64,000 nucleotides of DNA from Rhynchosporium graminicola (lineage: Eukaryota > Ascomycota > Leotiomycetes > Helotiales > Ploettnerulaceae), in the NCBI GenBank assembly GCA_900074885.1, contig FJUW01000022.1:496001-560000 (forward strand), given 5' to 3'. The notes under the pieces are model-generated. The model did not search any database and was not told the DNA's origin. It saw only the letters and a list, made by a program, of their open reading frames with translations. A program made the translations under genes and the position numbers. How positions within the stretch are numbered: position 1 is the first letter of the stretch; every line of letters begins with the position of its first letter. Shown here piece after piece: positions 42,217 to 54,298 of the stretch.

Positions 42217-44293
42217 ATGGATTCAAAAAGTCTGCCATTCCGGCCATTCTCTTTTGAGCCCGAAGATCCAGGTAAATATCCATCGATCAGTGGTACAGAA
42301 AGATCCATCCCATCAGGTGCAAGCCAGCCATCACCTCGCTTTGCAGCCAACTGTGAAAGTAAAGACAAACCCAGTGTTCCGCATCGAAGTCCACGACGAA
42401 GTCAGGTGTGGAACGAGGCCACAAAGACATGGGAAACAGTATCCCAAGAATTGCCTGGATACTCATCGCAGATCGCTGGGTATCCAAACATCCAGGCGAC
42501 AGCATCACCACGATCGCCCACACTGCAGTCACTACCCTCACCACGAATTTCAACCTTCCAAACTCCATCAATATCACCATACCCATCACCACGATCGCCC
42601 AATTTCCAAACACTGCCCTCATCAAGATCTCAAGCCTTTCATATTCCATCACAATCACCACGATCACCTCATGTTCCACTACTACCCTTACCACGACCTC
42701 CAGCCTTCAAAACTCCTTCATCATTACCACCCTCGCCAAAATCAGTGACTTTCCAGCAACATACCTCATCACCAACACCCCCCATGACGAAATCTTCCAA
42801 AAAGATTCTACAATTAACAGGTTATGATCCGAGATTTGAGCGTGCTATCCCACTAGAACATCAACAGCTACCCTCGCCCCAACCTCCTCCAAACTCACCT
42901 ATACGTAGCATATCATCGAACAGCTCGGGGATTTTCTACAGTCAAGCTGACGCTGGCTCCAGACATGAAGTAGCTTCTCCTAGGGACTCGGGTGATTCGC
43001 CCATTGTTCAGTCCTCGAAAGAACTGAGCGAGTATTTGACTTCGTCTATTTACAATATTTCCGAACATGGATCGCTTTTGTCCAATATATCGAGAACAAA
43101 TTTCAAGAAGAGGTCGAAGTATGAGCAAGCAGTCTCACAACTACCAGCAGAAGGTGTTCCGCAAACACATTCGCAACTGCAAACGGAACAGAAAGAAGAC
43201 AAAGAAGTGCCATCAACACCTCATCATTCGCCAAAGCCTAAAACCTCAGGTAAAACAGCTCCTCTCCCCAAAACTTTCGCCCAACAACACATCCACTTTT
43301 GTAATAACTCCGAAAAAGATACCACAAGCGCCCTCGAACACCGCATCCCCACAACACAATCTCTCGCACCCGCATCGCCAACCCAAAACCCAAGCCCCAA
43401 AGTCAAAGAACGCACAAAACTACAATATATTACCCTCGTGAAAGAAAAACAATCACTCTTCCGCTCCGCAAAAGACTCGCTCGAATGGGGCATCTACGAT
43501 CTCAACTCTTCGAGTTCTAATAATCGCAACACCAACATCATATCGCCGAGTAGGAGACATACTACGACGCCCGTAAGTCCCATGTTCAGCATGGAGAGCG
43601 ATCACCTTGCGCTTTCTCCACCGCTTGGTTCGATTACGCCTGGCCAATTTCCAGAAAGATCAAGGTCGAGGAGATTTAGATTTGGATCTGAGTCTAAACA
43701 TCTGCTGAAAAGCCCTTCTCCGTTCTCGCGTGGTTGGGCTCGGGAAGGGGGTGATGTAGGAGGAGAAGAAAGTGGAGTGTTGGGAGTGGGAGACATAGCA
43801 GAAGAAGCCGAAGAAGAAGAAACGGATTACATGCCCTCCCCCTCCACCGCACTGTCATTCAAACGTCGCGTATCAAGTACGCTTAAGAGCCTGTCTCCAG
43901 CCTCACCCTCATCATCTACATCTCCAACTACATCAGGTAAGAAAAAGAGGAGGGGTCCGCCGAGTAGTAAAAAATTCGTTATTACGAATGCGGCTAGGAG
44001 GGCTGATGGCCCGGCCACGCCTATACCGATGCCTTCGCTGTCGTATCTGTCGCAGAGACAGGGGTTTAAGGATGGTGTGATGAGAGGAAAGGAGGTGTTG
44101 GGGAAGGTGGGGAAGAGTGTGGTTGGGGCGAGTAAGGAGGAGAAGAGGAGGGAGAGTTTGAAGAAGAGGATCGTGGTTGTGGGGATCACGGATCAGAGTC
44201 CTGGTATGTTGATTTGATATTTTTTGAGCTGAGAAGAGGGTGAGAGATTGCTAACTATTTGGTGTAGATGGTAGAGTTGCGGAATGGCTTTGA
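42217..44293 (+). CDS. Ser/Pro-rich low-complexity protein, function unknown
   Basis: Exon 1 42217-44203, intron 44204-44267 (donor GTATGT, branch GCTAAC, acceptor TAG), exon 2 44268-44293, giving 670 aa ending DGRVAEWL. Residues about 85-185 are degenerate repeats of a unit like SPRSPNFQTLPSSRSQAF, roughly 17-20 residues each. Residues 180-350 remain Ser/Pro-rich. Later come a helical block (KERTKLQYITLVKEKQSLF), an acidic patch (EEAEEEETD) and a basic tail with KKKRRGPPSSKK, a possible nuclear signal. Many SP dipeptides are potential proline-directed kinase sites. The short second exon is supported by the classic branch site and by the hydrophilic end it gives. The frame is open 43 codons further up, but the ATG at 42217 begins the composition typical of the protein. 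Confidence 0.7.
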
Positions 44294-44515
44294 AGAGTGG
44301 AACTTGTTCCAGGAAGTTTGAAAGATTGAAGACTCAGCCCGGATCTGGAATCTTGGGCGATATTTGAGAATGGGATCACAACTTAAATATAGACCTCGAT
44401 TTTTGATATACTAGTGTATCAACAAATGACATCAATCACAATCCATCGTTTTGCTCATCAACCCTTGACATCCTCGCTTAGCCCCAAGTGCTTAGCGAAC
44501 TACCCAGTGCACTAA

Positions 44516-45996
44516 CTAAAAGCTACCAACCCACGGGTTGTAGTTCGAGCACCCATTTGCCAAAGTTGTAGAAGCTGTAATGGCCTTCCCTACCCCACTG
44601 CCAGTCGTAGCTCCATTTCTCACCACACTGAATTTCGGAACACCAGTCTGACCATTGAACGGCTGACTCCAGTGATTGATTCCTGTGACTCCCTGATAGG
44701 TCTTAACAGGGCTGTTGCCAATCTGGACACGAACTTCCGCAGGCGACGAGAGGAGTGCGCTGAAGAAGACAGCATCTTGGACAACACTGTTGGGAGAAAG
44801 CTCCTGTTGGCCTTGATCGGCATTGTTGCCGACAACACCACAAGTGCTACCTGCTGCAGCAGGGTGCGTGCGGTACCAGTATTGCATCTGGTCACGACTG
44901 ATGGTGAATGGGCTGCCTTTATATTTGGCGATATAGTAGGGCAAGAAATCGAGCCAGCTCTCATGCGACTGTCCGTCAACGTAGACTTCAGCACCTGCAG
45001 CGATTTCGCTGCGGGATCTCACTGGCCCGACATACATTGACTCGCCAAAATCGTTCCAAGTGACAACTCTGTTGTTTTATTTAGCAAAATGAGAGTGCGG
45101 AGAGAAGCAAATATGACATACTGCACAAATTCTGGATTGACAGCGAGTGTTTGCTTCCAGCGATCAGCCCATAGACTGTCTCCTCTCCAGAGCCATTTCT
45201 TGCCACCATTGGTGGAATGGAAAAACCAAGGCGAGACACCCATCATGTACGTCTTCCCTGCTCCAATGTTGTTCTTCCAGGCGTAGTCACTGTCGGTAGT
45301 CTTGTCGGTTGCTCCGGCGGGCCACATTTCCCAGCTGAAGGCACCTTGAACGTTATTATTGTGCGTTGCGAAGTTCGAAGGTCCTAGGCTCGACCAGTCA
45401 GGTACAAAGTAGAGTCCTCCAACCGCAGAGCGGATTGGTCCATTTGGTGCCCATGCATTGATGTCGTCAACTCCTTCGAAAGTCGAGACAAATGGAAGGC
45501 CTTGGTAGCGGAAATATGCTGGACTGTTCTTGTACTGGTTCAAGTATGATACAACGGAATTCGATCCGGTTGAGGGCCATCTCTATCAGTCTGTTAGCCA
45601 TTCATCTTTCTCCTTACACATTGCCTTGGCTGATCTGGGCTTTAAAAAGCCACTGCTCTTACCAGACACCAAGAATGCAATCTAGAAATTTGTACTGACC
45701 TGACCACCTCCGAGATAATCAAAGGCAAAGAACAGCTTGAAGCCACTTCCCTCAGCTTCGGCAGCAGCAAATGCCTTCGCGACTTGACCTGGGATGTTGC
45801 TATCAGGATAAGCGATATTGAGAACGAAGGCATCGAGGCCAGTATTCCTTGCGAGTGTGATATCCTGAACCCAGGTAGCTTGCGTGTGAGCAGCAGTATT
45901 ACCGACCACCACGTGCGCGAATACAGATTTCTGTGCAGAGGCACCTTGCGAGAAGAGCCCTGTGGCAACAGTAGAAAGCTGGAATAGGAACCTCAT
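44516..45996 (-). CDS. Glycoside hydrolase family 71 alpha-1,3-glucanase (mutanase)
   Basis: Exons 45996-45700, 45582-45122 and 45068-44516, giving 436 aa. Secreted GH71 enzymes cut alpha-1,3-glucan of fungal walls and have roles in division, wall remodelling and mycoparasitism. A signal peptide covers residues 1 to about 22 (MRFLFQLSTVATGLFSQGASA). The family start KSVFAHVVVGN, then FKLFFAFDYLGGG, the conserved PFVSTFEG, SWEMWPAGA and VVTWNDFGES are all present. WNDFGES carries a likely acidic active-site residue. No C-terminal carbohydrate-binding module follows the catalytic domain, so it is a short form of the family. Two introns (117 and 53 nt) rejoin the frame exactly. Confidence 0.9.
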
Positions 45997-47398
45997 AATG
46001 GTAATGGATAAGTGACTTAGTCGATGTGTGTGAATTGAGGGTATTGTCTTAGGGGGAATGCCAATCCTCTTATATCCTCTCGGACATTTGTAGGACGTCG
46101 AGAAAGTCCAGATTTCCGGCTCAGTGCGTGACAAACGTGTGAGACTGTCCTCGATGTATGGCAATACAAGGCTTTGAGATGATCAGAGGACGGAGACCCC
46201 ACCCAAAAGAGACATCGAGGTGCAAAAGCCATAGATCATGCCCCTAATCCACCGGCCGCCATCAAGACGTAGACCCCAAATTGTTCTGGAAAGAGGTTGC
46301 TAAGCTCTCACACCGACGTGAGGATCACCAAACTCATATTCAAAAACAGCTAGAGTCGTCAAAAATGAGTGAACTCAATGCCAGAAGTGCGTCAGATGCA
46401 GGGGAAAAGTAGGTTGGGGGCGCCGGCTAGACCCGTATATGCTTGCGTTTGTCATGAACCTGCAGGGGAAACTCTTTAGATCTTCAGGTTTTATTTAGCG
46501 AGCACTGTACTCGCACGGCTCAGCCTACAAACCTGCAAGCTGCATTTCATTCAAGCGAAGCAATAATGTCGTACAGTAAGTACAGCTGCATATTAAACTC
46601 AGCCTCAATATCGGATCTATTGAAATCCTCCTCATCGTTTCATCCAGTCAAGAGCCTCCCGTCAGCGAAGAGGCAGCGGGGTAGATGTCGGAATATCTAT
46701 AGTTAGATAGACCAATGCAGCAAAGGGACGGAACGCAACGCGGAGAAAAAAAAGACGATATGTCTAGCGGGAGCGGGTATGGCATCTTCTGTCACAACTT
46801 CGGATCTGAATACTAAACTGGATGGAAGCGGAGTTGTTGTGATGAGTGGTGCATTTGCAGATATTTCGATATATGCTGGGGCTGAAATGAGGCCGTTGTA
46901 AGCCCACTTACGTGCCTGCAAGCGGTGAATAGTTTTGTGATTAATAATATCTATCCAAAAAGGGCATTCATCGCCTGAAGAGAAAGGTGAAGACTGACAC
47001 AAAATCATCAGATGATAGTATTTATGGCGGGATACGTGAAGATCATGTCAGCAGCGAGCAGAGGTTGCGGCTGCAATGACCATGCTACGAACAGGCTATC
47101 AAGTAAGACCTAGCCTAGATAGGAAGTCCTGAAGACGAGGTGGATACAAGCACATTTATACAGGACTGCAGGCTGCGAAGACTCAATGGGAAAGAAGAAT
47201 GACCGAATACTGCAGAAACCATGAGATTTACTTATGTCCTCTCATCGGCCGTGCTACTGCGATTCTGGTGGAAGCACTCTGTAGGTTCCCGAGACTGTAG
47301 AATGAGTAAGGTAAGAAGATATCTCAATTCATGAATCCATGCTAATCTTGCTTCGTGGATTCCATCCTCATGACCTAATCAATCATACAAGTACCCAT
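45997..47398. other. Intergenic, 1.4 kb
   Basis: This is upstream of the GH71 gene and downstream of the mannosidase. One 101-codon open frame lies on the minus strand (46703-47008) without a recognisable motif. Nothing else is seen. Confidence 0.5.
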
Positions 47399-50300
47399 TC
47401 ACAATTGCAATCTGAACGTAGCCACCTCGAAAGGTCTCAACGTAATCTCAATCTTGCCCTTCTCAATCTTGAATTCCTCCTCATCGTCTTCCAATATGTT
47501 GGTCTTCCAAACCTTCTTCACGTCCAAAGACGTCTCAATCGTACCCTTGCTTGTACCTCCCAAACTGTCGTAGATTCGCAAGATGACACTCCTCCCCTTG
47601 CGCTTTGATAATTCTCCTCTGCTAACATCTTCATCATCTTCACCTCGCTTGACACAATCCAGAATTAAGGATGGGTTGCCTGTGAGCTTGATAGGGCTGC
47701 TGAATGCTGATGCCTCGAGTGCCTTGGATGATTGAGTAAGTTTCAATGGATTGTTGAAGTTATATGCAGTCCGGACAGTAGTGGAGCCAAGATCGCCTTG
47801 ATGAGGGAGAATGGCCCAGCGGATATGGTGACGGCCCATATCTGCATGTGCATCAGGTGCTTTTGGAGCACGAAGAAGCGAGAGTCTCATCAAGCTACCG
47901 CAGGTAGCGAAACCATATTTGCTGTCGTTTAAGATCGAAACACCGTAGCCATGCTCGGATAGATCAGCAAACTTATGGCAGCAGACCTCGAACTTAGCCA
48001 TGTCCCAACTAGGAAATTTTAGCATCAATCTGTAGGTAGAATTTAAAAGACTTACGTAGTGTTGTAATGTGTTGGTCTGCGCACAATACCATACTGAGTC
48101 TCGTAGGAAGCTTCGGTATTCCTCACGTCAACTGGAAATTCGACCTTCAAGAACTTCATGTCTTCTCGCCACTCCACCTCACTGTGCATCTCGACGTACG
48201 ACTGTTGACTCTTGAATGCAGCAGAAAGTGTGATATAAGTCTTTGCCCAACTCTTCTCGCTGATCTTCGTCTCAGTCACAACACTAACTTGGTGAGCGTC
48301 TTGCTGGAAAATCTTGGTAACACCCGATTTCAATTCCTTGCGTGAATCCAAGTGGTAAACTTCGACATCCCAGGCTTGCCAGTAGAGAGGCTTGTCGTCG
48401 AATATTACAAGTTGGTTGCCCTTCTTTCCCTTCGAGATGATCTCTCTGTCAGCTTTGAGATCGTAGAGCGAGGTAATGCAACCATCCTCGACTTCTACTC
48501 GAAGTTGATCGTTTTGCAAGACAAATACCCCACTCTTCGTCTCCTTCACGGAGACTTCTGGAGCTTCGGTAATCTTGAAGGTCTTGATGTTGAGCAGTTG
48601 TCCATCACCACATGCTACACCAGCCTTGCCATTACCGATCGAAATGACTTCTCGACGATGCCATGGCATGGTGTTCAAGGCAACCAGATTATCTGTGGAC
48701 TTTGGCTCTTCAACACTTTGAACACTAAGAAGCTCTTCCAACTCCTTCAAAATCTTCTCTCCGGTTGCAAAGACTTCCGCGTAAAGCTACACATAGTTAG
48801 ATTTGAACTGATCACAGCGCACATTTTCTTGCTTACCTCGTCGCTATCATCGTAGCACATTTCGATAGAACTACCAGGAAGACAATCATGAAATTGGCAC
48901 AAGAGAACAGCTTCCCACATATTATCAATCTTCTCCTTAGGATACTTGTATCCCGACTTGATACTTGCAAGAGTCGCCAGCAACTCGACATTACGGAGCA
49001 TAATTTCCGACTTCCTGTTGTTAAGCTTGTTGTTTGCTTGTGTGGTGTAGGTACCTCTGTGCAGCTCGAAATACAGCTCACCATACCATGTCACGAAATC
49101 TAAGCCGCCTGCGACCTTCTTCTCAAGGCGATCAAAGAAGTCCTCCACAGAGTCACCCATATGGACCCTGGGCAGCATTCCCACAGTGTCGCTCATGCCA
49201 CGGCATCTTCGGAGCTTCTCCAAATGCTGCCATGTTGGCCCACCTCCTCCATCACCCTTGCCGAAGACAAGAAGCGAAGTCTCATCTTGATCCATAGATT
49301 TGTGTTGAGATACAGATCTCTTCACATCCCCGAAGTCGGCCTCGGCAGTATAAGTCTCTGAAGGAGCCATGTGACAGATGACTTGACTTCCATCCAGAGA
49401 TACCCAATTGAACGTAGTATGAGGGAACTTGTTGATGTTGTTCCAGCTTAGCTTCTGGGTGAAGAAGCGAGTCATACCGGCCAATCTACACAATTGTGGA
49501 AGTTGACTCGAGTATCCGAAGGTATCAGGTAGCCAAAAAGTGCGGCATCTCTCTCCAAAATTGCTTTCGAAGAACCTTTGACCGTACACAAATTGACGTA
49601 CAAGCGATTCACCACTTGGCATGTTGGTATCATGCTCAACCCAACTACCACCAACAGGTTGGAAGCGACCATCCTTGACCTTCTGCTTGACCCTGTCAAA
49701 TACATAAGGATAGTACTGTTTAAGCCATTTGTACTGCTGAGCTTGCGAGACTGTGAAACGGTGCTCGGGGTACCGGTCCATCAAATCACATTGGTTTGAC
49801 CATGACCTCGCAACCTTTCTCTTGGTCTCTGCCCAAGGCCAGAGCCAGCAAGTGTCGATGTGGCAGTGGCCGATACCATATACAATTGGCTGTGTTCCTG
49901 TCTCGTATACCTTGGATGAGCTAACATCTTTTCCCAAGTATTCCTGTGCGATCTTGCGCCCTTTTATGATTGAATCTTGGTTACCCAATTCGAAAGCGTC
50001 AATGATGGCAGTAGCCACCTTCAAGGCTTTATGTTGCTCCCAAGAATCGCTCTGGAATTCTCTTGCAGCATCTCCAATAATCCAAATGTCGATCCACAAT
50101 TGGCGAGCCTCGCTGTTAACAGCCACAATGTCTGCTTTACTGAGCTGGAAGTACTTGTTTGGGTCCGGCGGTTGGATTGAGTCTCCACCTGGAGCATTTC
50201 CAAACATGCCATTGCAAGCCATCTCAATATATATTGTGTGTTCTTTCCCGTCCCTGAACTTCTCAGGAAGGACCCATTCTATTCTCTCACCCCCTCCGGT

Positions 50301-50787
50301 CAATCCCTGCAGCGGTTTGCCATCATCCGTCCATACCATCCCCTCATTGTTGGCATCCCAGTGAAGTTCGAGAAGCTCCTTCTTACACAGCTTTTCGGGT
50401 ACAGTGATTTGCGCTTTGAACCAATGTGTTGACCAAGATGGACCGAACCACTCTCCTACGGATGTTTCCTTGAATGTATGGCTAGTGGCATCTTTGAAGG
50501 TTGGTCGAGTGAGGTCCGGAGCATCCCAAACTGAAAGCTTCACATGCGGCGTTCCGGATGCAACGCCTTCGTCCATCATTCTGGAAAGCCATATTAGCAA
50601 CCATTATTTCTTTGAGACTTCAGATGATGACGTACGCTCGCAAGTTCTTGCTCTCATACTGTCCTCCGCCATAGAATTGCGTAATACGGTCCTTGTAGAT
50701 ATTCGGGATCCATTGCCCTACTGGATGGTCCGAGAGCTTCGGATATGTGCTCTTAGGCTTCGCTATCTCTTTTGTTTCTCCTCCCAT
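47399..50787 (-). CDS. AMS1: Vacuolar alpha-mannosidase, GH38
   Basis: Exons 50787-50636, 50580-48837, 48786-48056 and 48008-47399, giving 1078 aa, close to yeast Ams1 (1083). GH38 enzymes remove alpha-mannose from free oligosaccharides. Ams1 reaches the vacuole through the Cvt/autophagy route without a signal peptide, and none is present here. The zinc site is visible in GHCHIDTCWLWPW (His and Asp). The nucleophile is the Asp of FWLPDTFGYSSQLPQ. The N-terminal jelly-roll (HWFKAQITVPEKL) and the C-terminal beta domains ([20 protein letters not shown] across the last intron) are complete. The ATG at 50787 is the first in the frame; upstream codons lack one. Introns are 47-55 nt. Confidence 0.95.
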
Positions 50788-51562
50788 GGTTGTTTCTTTG
50801 ACAGTTGATTGAATGGATCTGAAAGGATGTTGAGGCAAAGAAGAGCTATGTTGTAGGAGATGTTGTCAGTCGACAGGTGAAGAGCTATGGGTGTCTGACC
50901 ATCATCATGGATGCAGGGGTCAATATGCGGGGGAGCTCGAGCTGGGGCTGGCTGGGCAATGGCGGGGAAGCGCAGCGTAACTTGATCCACAATCAAAGGT
51001 GGGGAAGACTTACAACATGTTTAATCTACTCCGTACATTTACGAAGTAGTAACTACCTAGGGATTGAACTCGGGCTGATACAGTTAAAAGTTCTATAAGA
51101 GAACATGTTGACTTGTGAGTGAAAACGAAGATGGAGACTAGGGCGGCTGGTCAGCTGGCTTCTGGACTGGAGTAACCAGGACTCGATGGGCTGCAGCTGC
51201 AGGTACGATGTGGTCGGTCAGATGTGCTGCAACTGGATAGTTTGATAGGGTGTCTCCAGGATTCAAGGTCGTACAGTCTTTGGGAAGAATTCAACCGAAT
51301 CAATATCGATGCGCGGCTTCATATTGCTGGGGTATTCAAGATCTTGGAATTCAAGCAGGTCTCGCTTCCGGCCTACTAGTGACTTGTGCACAGGACCAAA
51401 ATCTTTGCTCATACAAAGATCAACAACAGAGGCGACTCGCTAGGTATCTTATAGATTCATAGCCACCTCAATCCAAACTAGCCCTTTCAATTCCATACAA
51501 GCCAGCAGGAATCACTTGCAAACAATTTAACACCAACACCCACTCAATCACTCAAACTGTCC
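50788..51562. other. Intergenic, 775 bp
   Basis: Upstream of the mannosidase and downstream of the carbonic anhydrase. No gene is recognised. Confidence 0.5.
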
Positions 51563-52196
51563 TCAAACCACAGTCCTAACCTTTCCAGTTTCAACCTCAT
51601 ATACCCATCCACTGATTATGATACTATCCGAGATCAACTTGCTCCCCTTCAAGAATTCCACATCATCCTTAACAGCAGCCTCCAGATCCGGAAAAGCTTG
51701 AAACTCCCCTTTGAAAGCCGCCAATTCAGCTGCCGCTTCTTCTCCCAGATTATTCCTCACAATGCCAACTGCATCATTGTTCTCGAATGTGAGCATACCG
51801 CATCCGGTGTGCTTGATGAGGATGATCTCTTGTGTTCCGAGAAGTTGTTGTGAGATGATGAGCGAACGAAGTGCATCTCGGGCATTTCCGCCTGCGTTTC
51901 GTATAACATGGGCATCGCCGAGTGAGATTCCGTAGGCGGCGGCTGGATCGATTCTTGCGTCCATGCAAGTCACTAAAGCTGTTAATCTTGTGTTTCATTG
52001 TGGGAGTTTTTACCAGGCTCAATTTGAGAATGGTTGAAGGAAGTCCCAATACGTTGAGCTTTCACCGATGGGATCTGGTAAACGTACCGACTGCATATTT
52101 CTTAGCTGGAGGCAGCGCAAGATTACCTTGGGTGAAGCTTGCGGCATAAGTCTTGTTGGAGTTGACAAGATTCTCTTGGATAGGTGTGGGTGCCAT
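51563..52196 (-). CDS. Beta-carbonic anhydrase
   Basis: Exon 1 52196-52088, intron 52087-51979 (109 nt), exon 2 51978-51563, giving 174 aa. It interconverts CO2 and bicarbonate with zinc. The two zinc ligand motifs are present: CMDAR (Cys41, with the Asp/Arg dyad at 43 and 45) and HTGCGML (His and Cys). IRNAGGNA is the usual linker. At 174 aa it is much shorter than yeast Nce103 (221 aa) and resembles the compact beta class found in several fungi and bacteria. No targeting peptide is seen at the chosen ATG. Physiological partners are unknown. Confidence 0.92.
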
Positions 52197-52990
52197 TGTA
52201 ACTTCAAGACTTGGATTTGCAATGGGTGTCTGGATTTTCGTTGTAGTTAGCAGCTCAAGATTTCTAGACAGAATTCTGCTTTATTACGTGAGGAAGATCA
52301 ATATATAGCAAGAACAACAGGAAAGCTCCTTCTTAATATCAAGAAGCATTCAAGAGAGTCACTCATAACCCCGCAGATACCGTCATATTTCGAGTTCCTA
52401 TAGTCAGTAATACGCCTTACAGATCACGAAAGCAGGAAATCTTCGCCGCTCTGCTGCTCTGGAAGACGTGTTATTCGCTGATCCAAATTGTGACTGCTGG
52501 ATATCCTTTCATGCAAGAGCGCCTCAACATGGTGTCATTTCGCCTAAGAACCAAACGGGATCTTTGGGTCAGATTGATTGGCACGTTGGGTTTCTTCATC
52601 TTCATCTGGCAATCAGAGTAGAGCGGCAAGTGATTGCCTTTTTGAGACAGCAATTTGCTGTGCACTCCTAGGAGAAAGAAGAAAGAAGTTGTGAGCCTCT
52701 AAAAATTAGAAGATCGTTGCTCCAATGCGACGCAAAGTTGCCGAGGTCTTGTTTAATCGAAATGTCCCAAATACCCCGCAACAGGGGCATTTGCTATCAA
52801 AGGATCAGAGGCAAGGGTTAGCGGCTTGAGCCGTAGACTACCTGGATCCGATCTACCTTATCACAATGTCTGTAGAGACTCTAGAAACCAGTAAAGAAGC
52901 TCCGGCGAGATCAGGTCAGCATATCGACGAGAGGGATGTAAACGAGATTATCGCAAGTATCAAGGCAGCCCAATATTTGATGCAACTAGT
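52197..52990. other. Divergent intergenic region
   Basis: This lies between the carbonic anhydrase and the Nudix gene. An ATG at 52866 opens 42 codons (SVETLETSKEAPARSGQ at the start) but stops before the Nudix frame. It may be an upstream ORF or part of an alternative first exon. Confidence 0.4.
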
Positions 52991-54298
52991 ATGGCTCCAT
53001 TGACTCCAGCCTCAGTCGTACGTATCACTTCATCTGAACGTGCTCAAGCTGTCAAATACCTGACGAAGGAAAAAAGGCAGCTATTGCGCGCTTGAGAGCA
53101 TACAAGCCTCCTCCTTTTGCAATATGGGATAGGCTTCCTCTCGGCAGGAAAGCGGCTGTGTTGATATTGCTATTTGCTGATCGCCGAGGCGACCTTCGTG
53201 TTGTTCTCACTATGCGTGCTTCAAATCTAAGAAGTTACTCCGGTAGGTACTATATTTCAATCCTAAATAATGAACGACAACATTGACCAAAGAACAGGAC
53301 AAGCAGCTTTCCCCGGAGGAAAAGCGGATACGCTTGACGAGAAACCTTTCGATATAGCTCGAAGAGAAGCTTGTGAAGAGATTGGTCTCCCACGCGATGA
53401 CTCTAAAATTCCTCGTCCGTTCAGAATCGAGCATCTCTGTCAGCTGCCTTTTAGCTTTGCGAAGACTGCGCTTGCTGTCCGGCCTTGTGTGGCATTTCTA
53501 CACTCGGACGACGATGACAAGGCAGCCAGTGTTGAGGAGAGTATGATACCTCGTCTTGATGCGAAAGAAGTAGCAGCGTATGTATATCTCTTTGGTGTAT
53601 TTTCATTGCTCTCAAATCTTTATACATATTGATCAAGCTTGAGATTTCATAATGTTAATGCTAACTAAATGAAGAGTCTTTTCAGCTCCATTTCACAATT
53701 TCCTCAGAGAAGAAGATGAACTTCAACAAGGTGACCAGGTAGCCGGGAAGATATCAGACTGGTATCGCGGCCAATGGATGGACTTTCACGGCACTCGTTG
53801 GCGAATGCACAACTTCTACGTTCCGATCAATAACCAAAATGTAACGAAGCCGAAAGTCAGAGAAGGCGGACAAACCATTGCGGAACAGCTCGATGAGGAG
53901 GACGAGGGTATGATGAGATACAGAGTATGGGGCATGACGGCGAGGATGCTTGTTGATGCTGCACGCCTAGCCTATGCAGAAGAACCTGAATTCGAGGTAT
54001 GTTCGCCATATATCGTTTCGTGCACGCGGTATCATTCGGTTCAGGGAAGCTCCAGAACCAGGGGTATTGTTTACACCACCGACTCCAAATCTCAACCTTC
54101 ATAGAGCTTCCCTGCAAATTCCGAAAATCCGTGCTGACAAGATTCCAGCATAACAACCACTTCGGGGATGAGCCCATGATCGAGGACCTCTATAAGACGG
54201 ACCGGCTAGGGGAAAAGATTCCTGGTGGACCAGATTTGACGGACGCGGATCCTAAGACAGCCCGAGATGCAGCGGCTGCCGGGATGGCCAAAATCTAG
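52991..54298 (+). CDS. Nudix hydrolase, CoA pyrophosphatase-like
   Basis: Exons 52991-53017, 53077-53242, 53298-53577, 53675-53996 and 54149-54298, giving 314 aa. The Nudix box is complete in function: FPGGKADTLDEKPFDIARRE, then ACEEIGL, with the REACEEIGL core. The longer first loop (Gly to Glu six apart) and the preceding QAAFPGGK are typical of the NUDT7/Pcd1 CoA-diphosphatase group, which cleaves CoA and oxidised CoA in peroxisomes or mitochondria. The C-terminus (GMAKI) is not a PTS1 signal. The 27-nt first exon (MAPLTPASV) is my weakest call; the start may lie further upstream. The remaining junctions are all in phase and match family sequence. Confidence 0.85.

Noticed and set aside
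42104..42827. Two further long forward frames (214 and 139 codons) over the Ser/Pro gene
   Set aside because: They are His/Ile-rich shadows of repeat DNA that happens to lack stops; neither continues past the repeat.
52866..52990. ATG at 52866 as the Nudix start
   Set aside because: It runs into a stop, and the splices I tried to the Nudix frame either shifted phase or needed an intron too short to believe.
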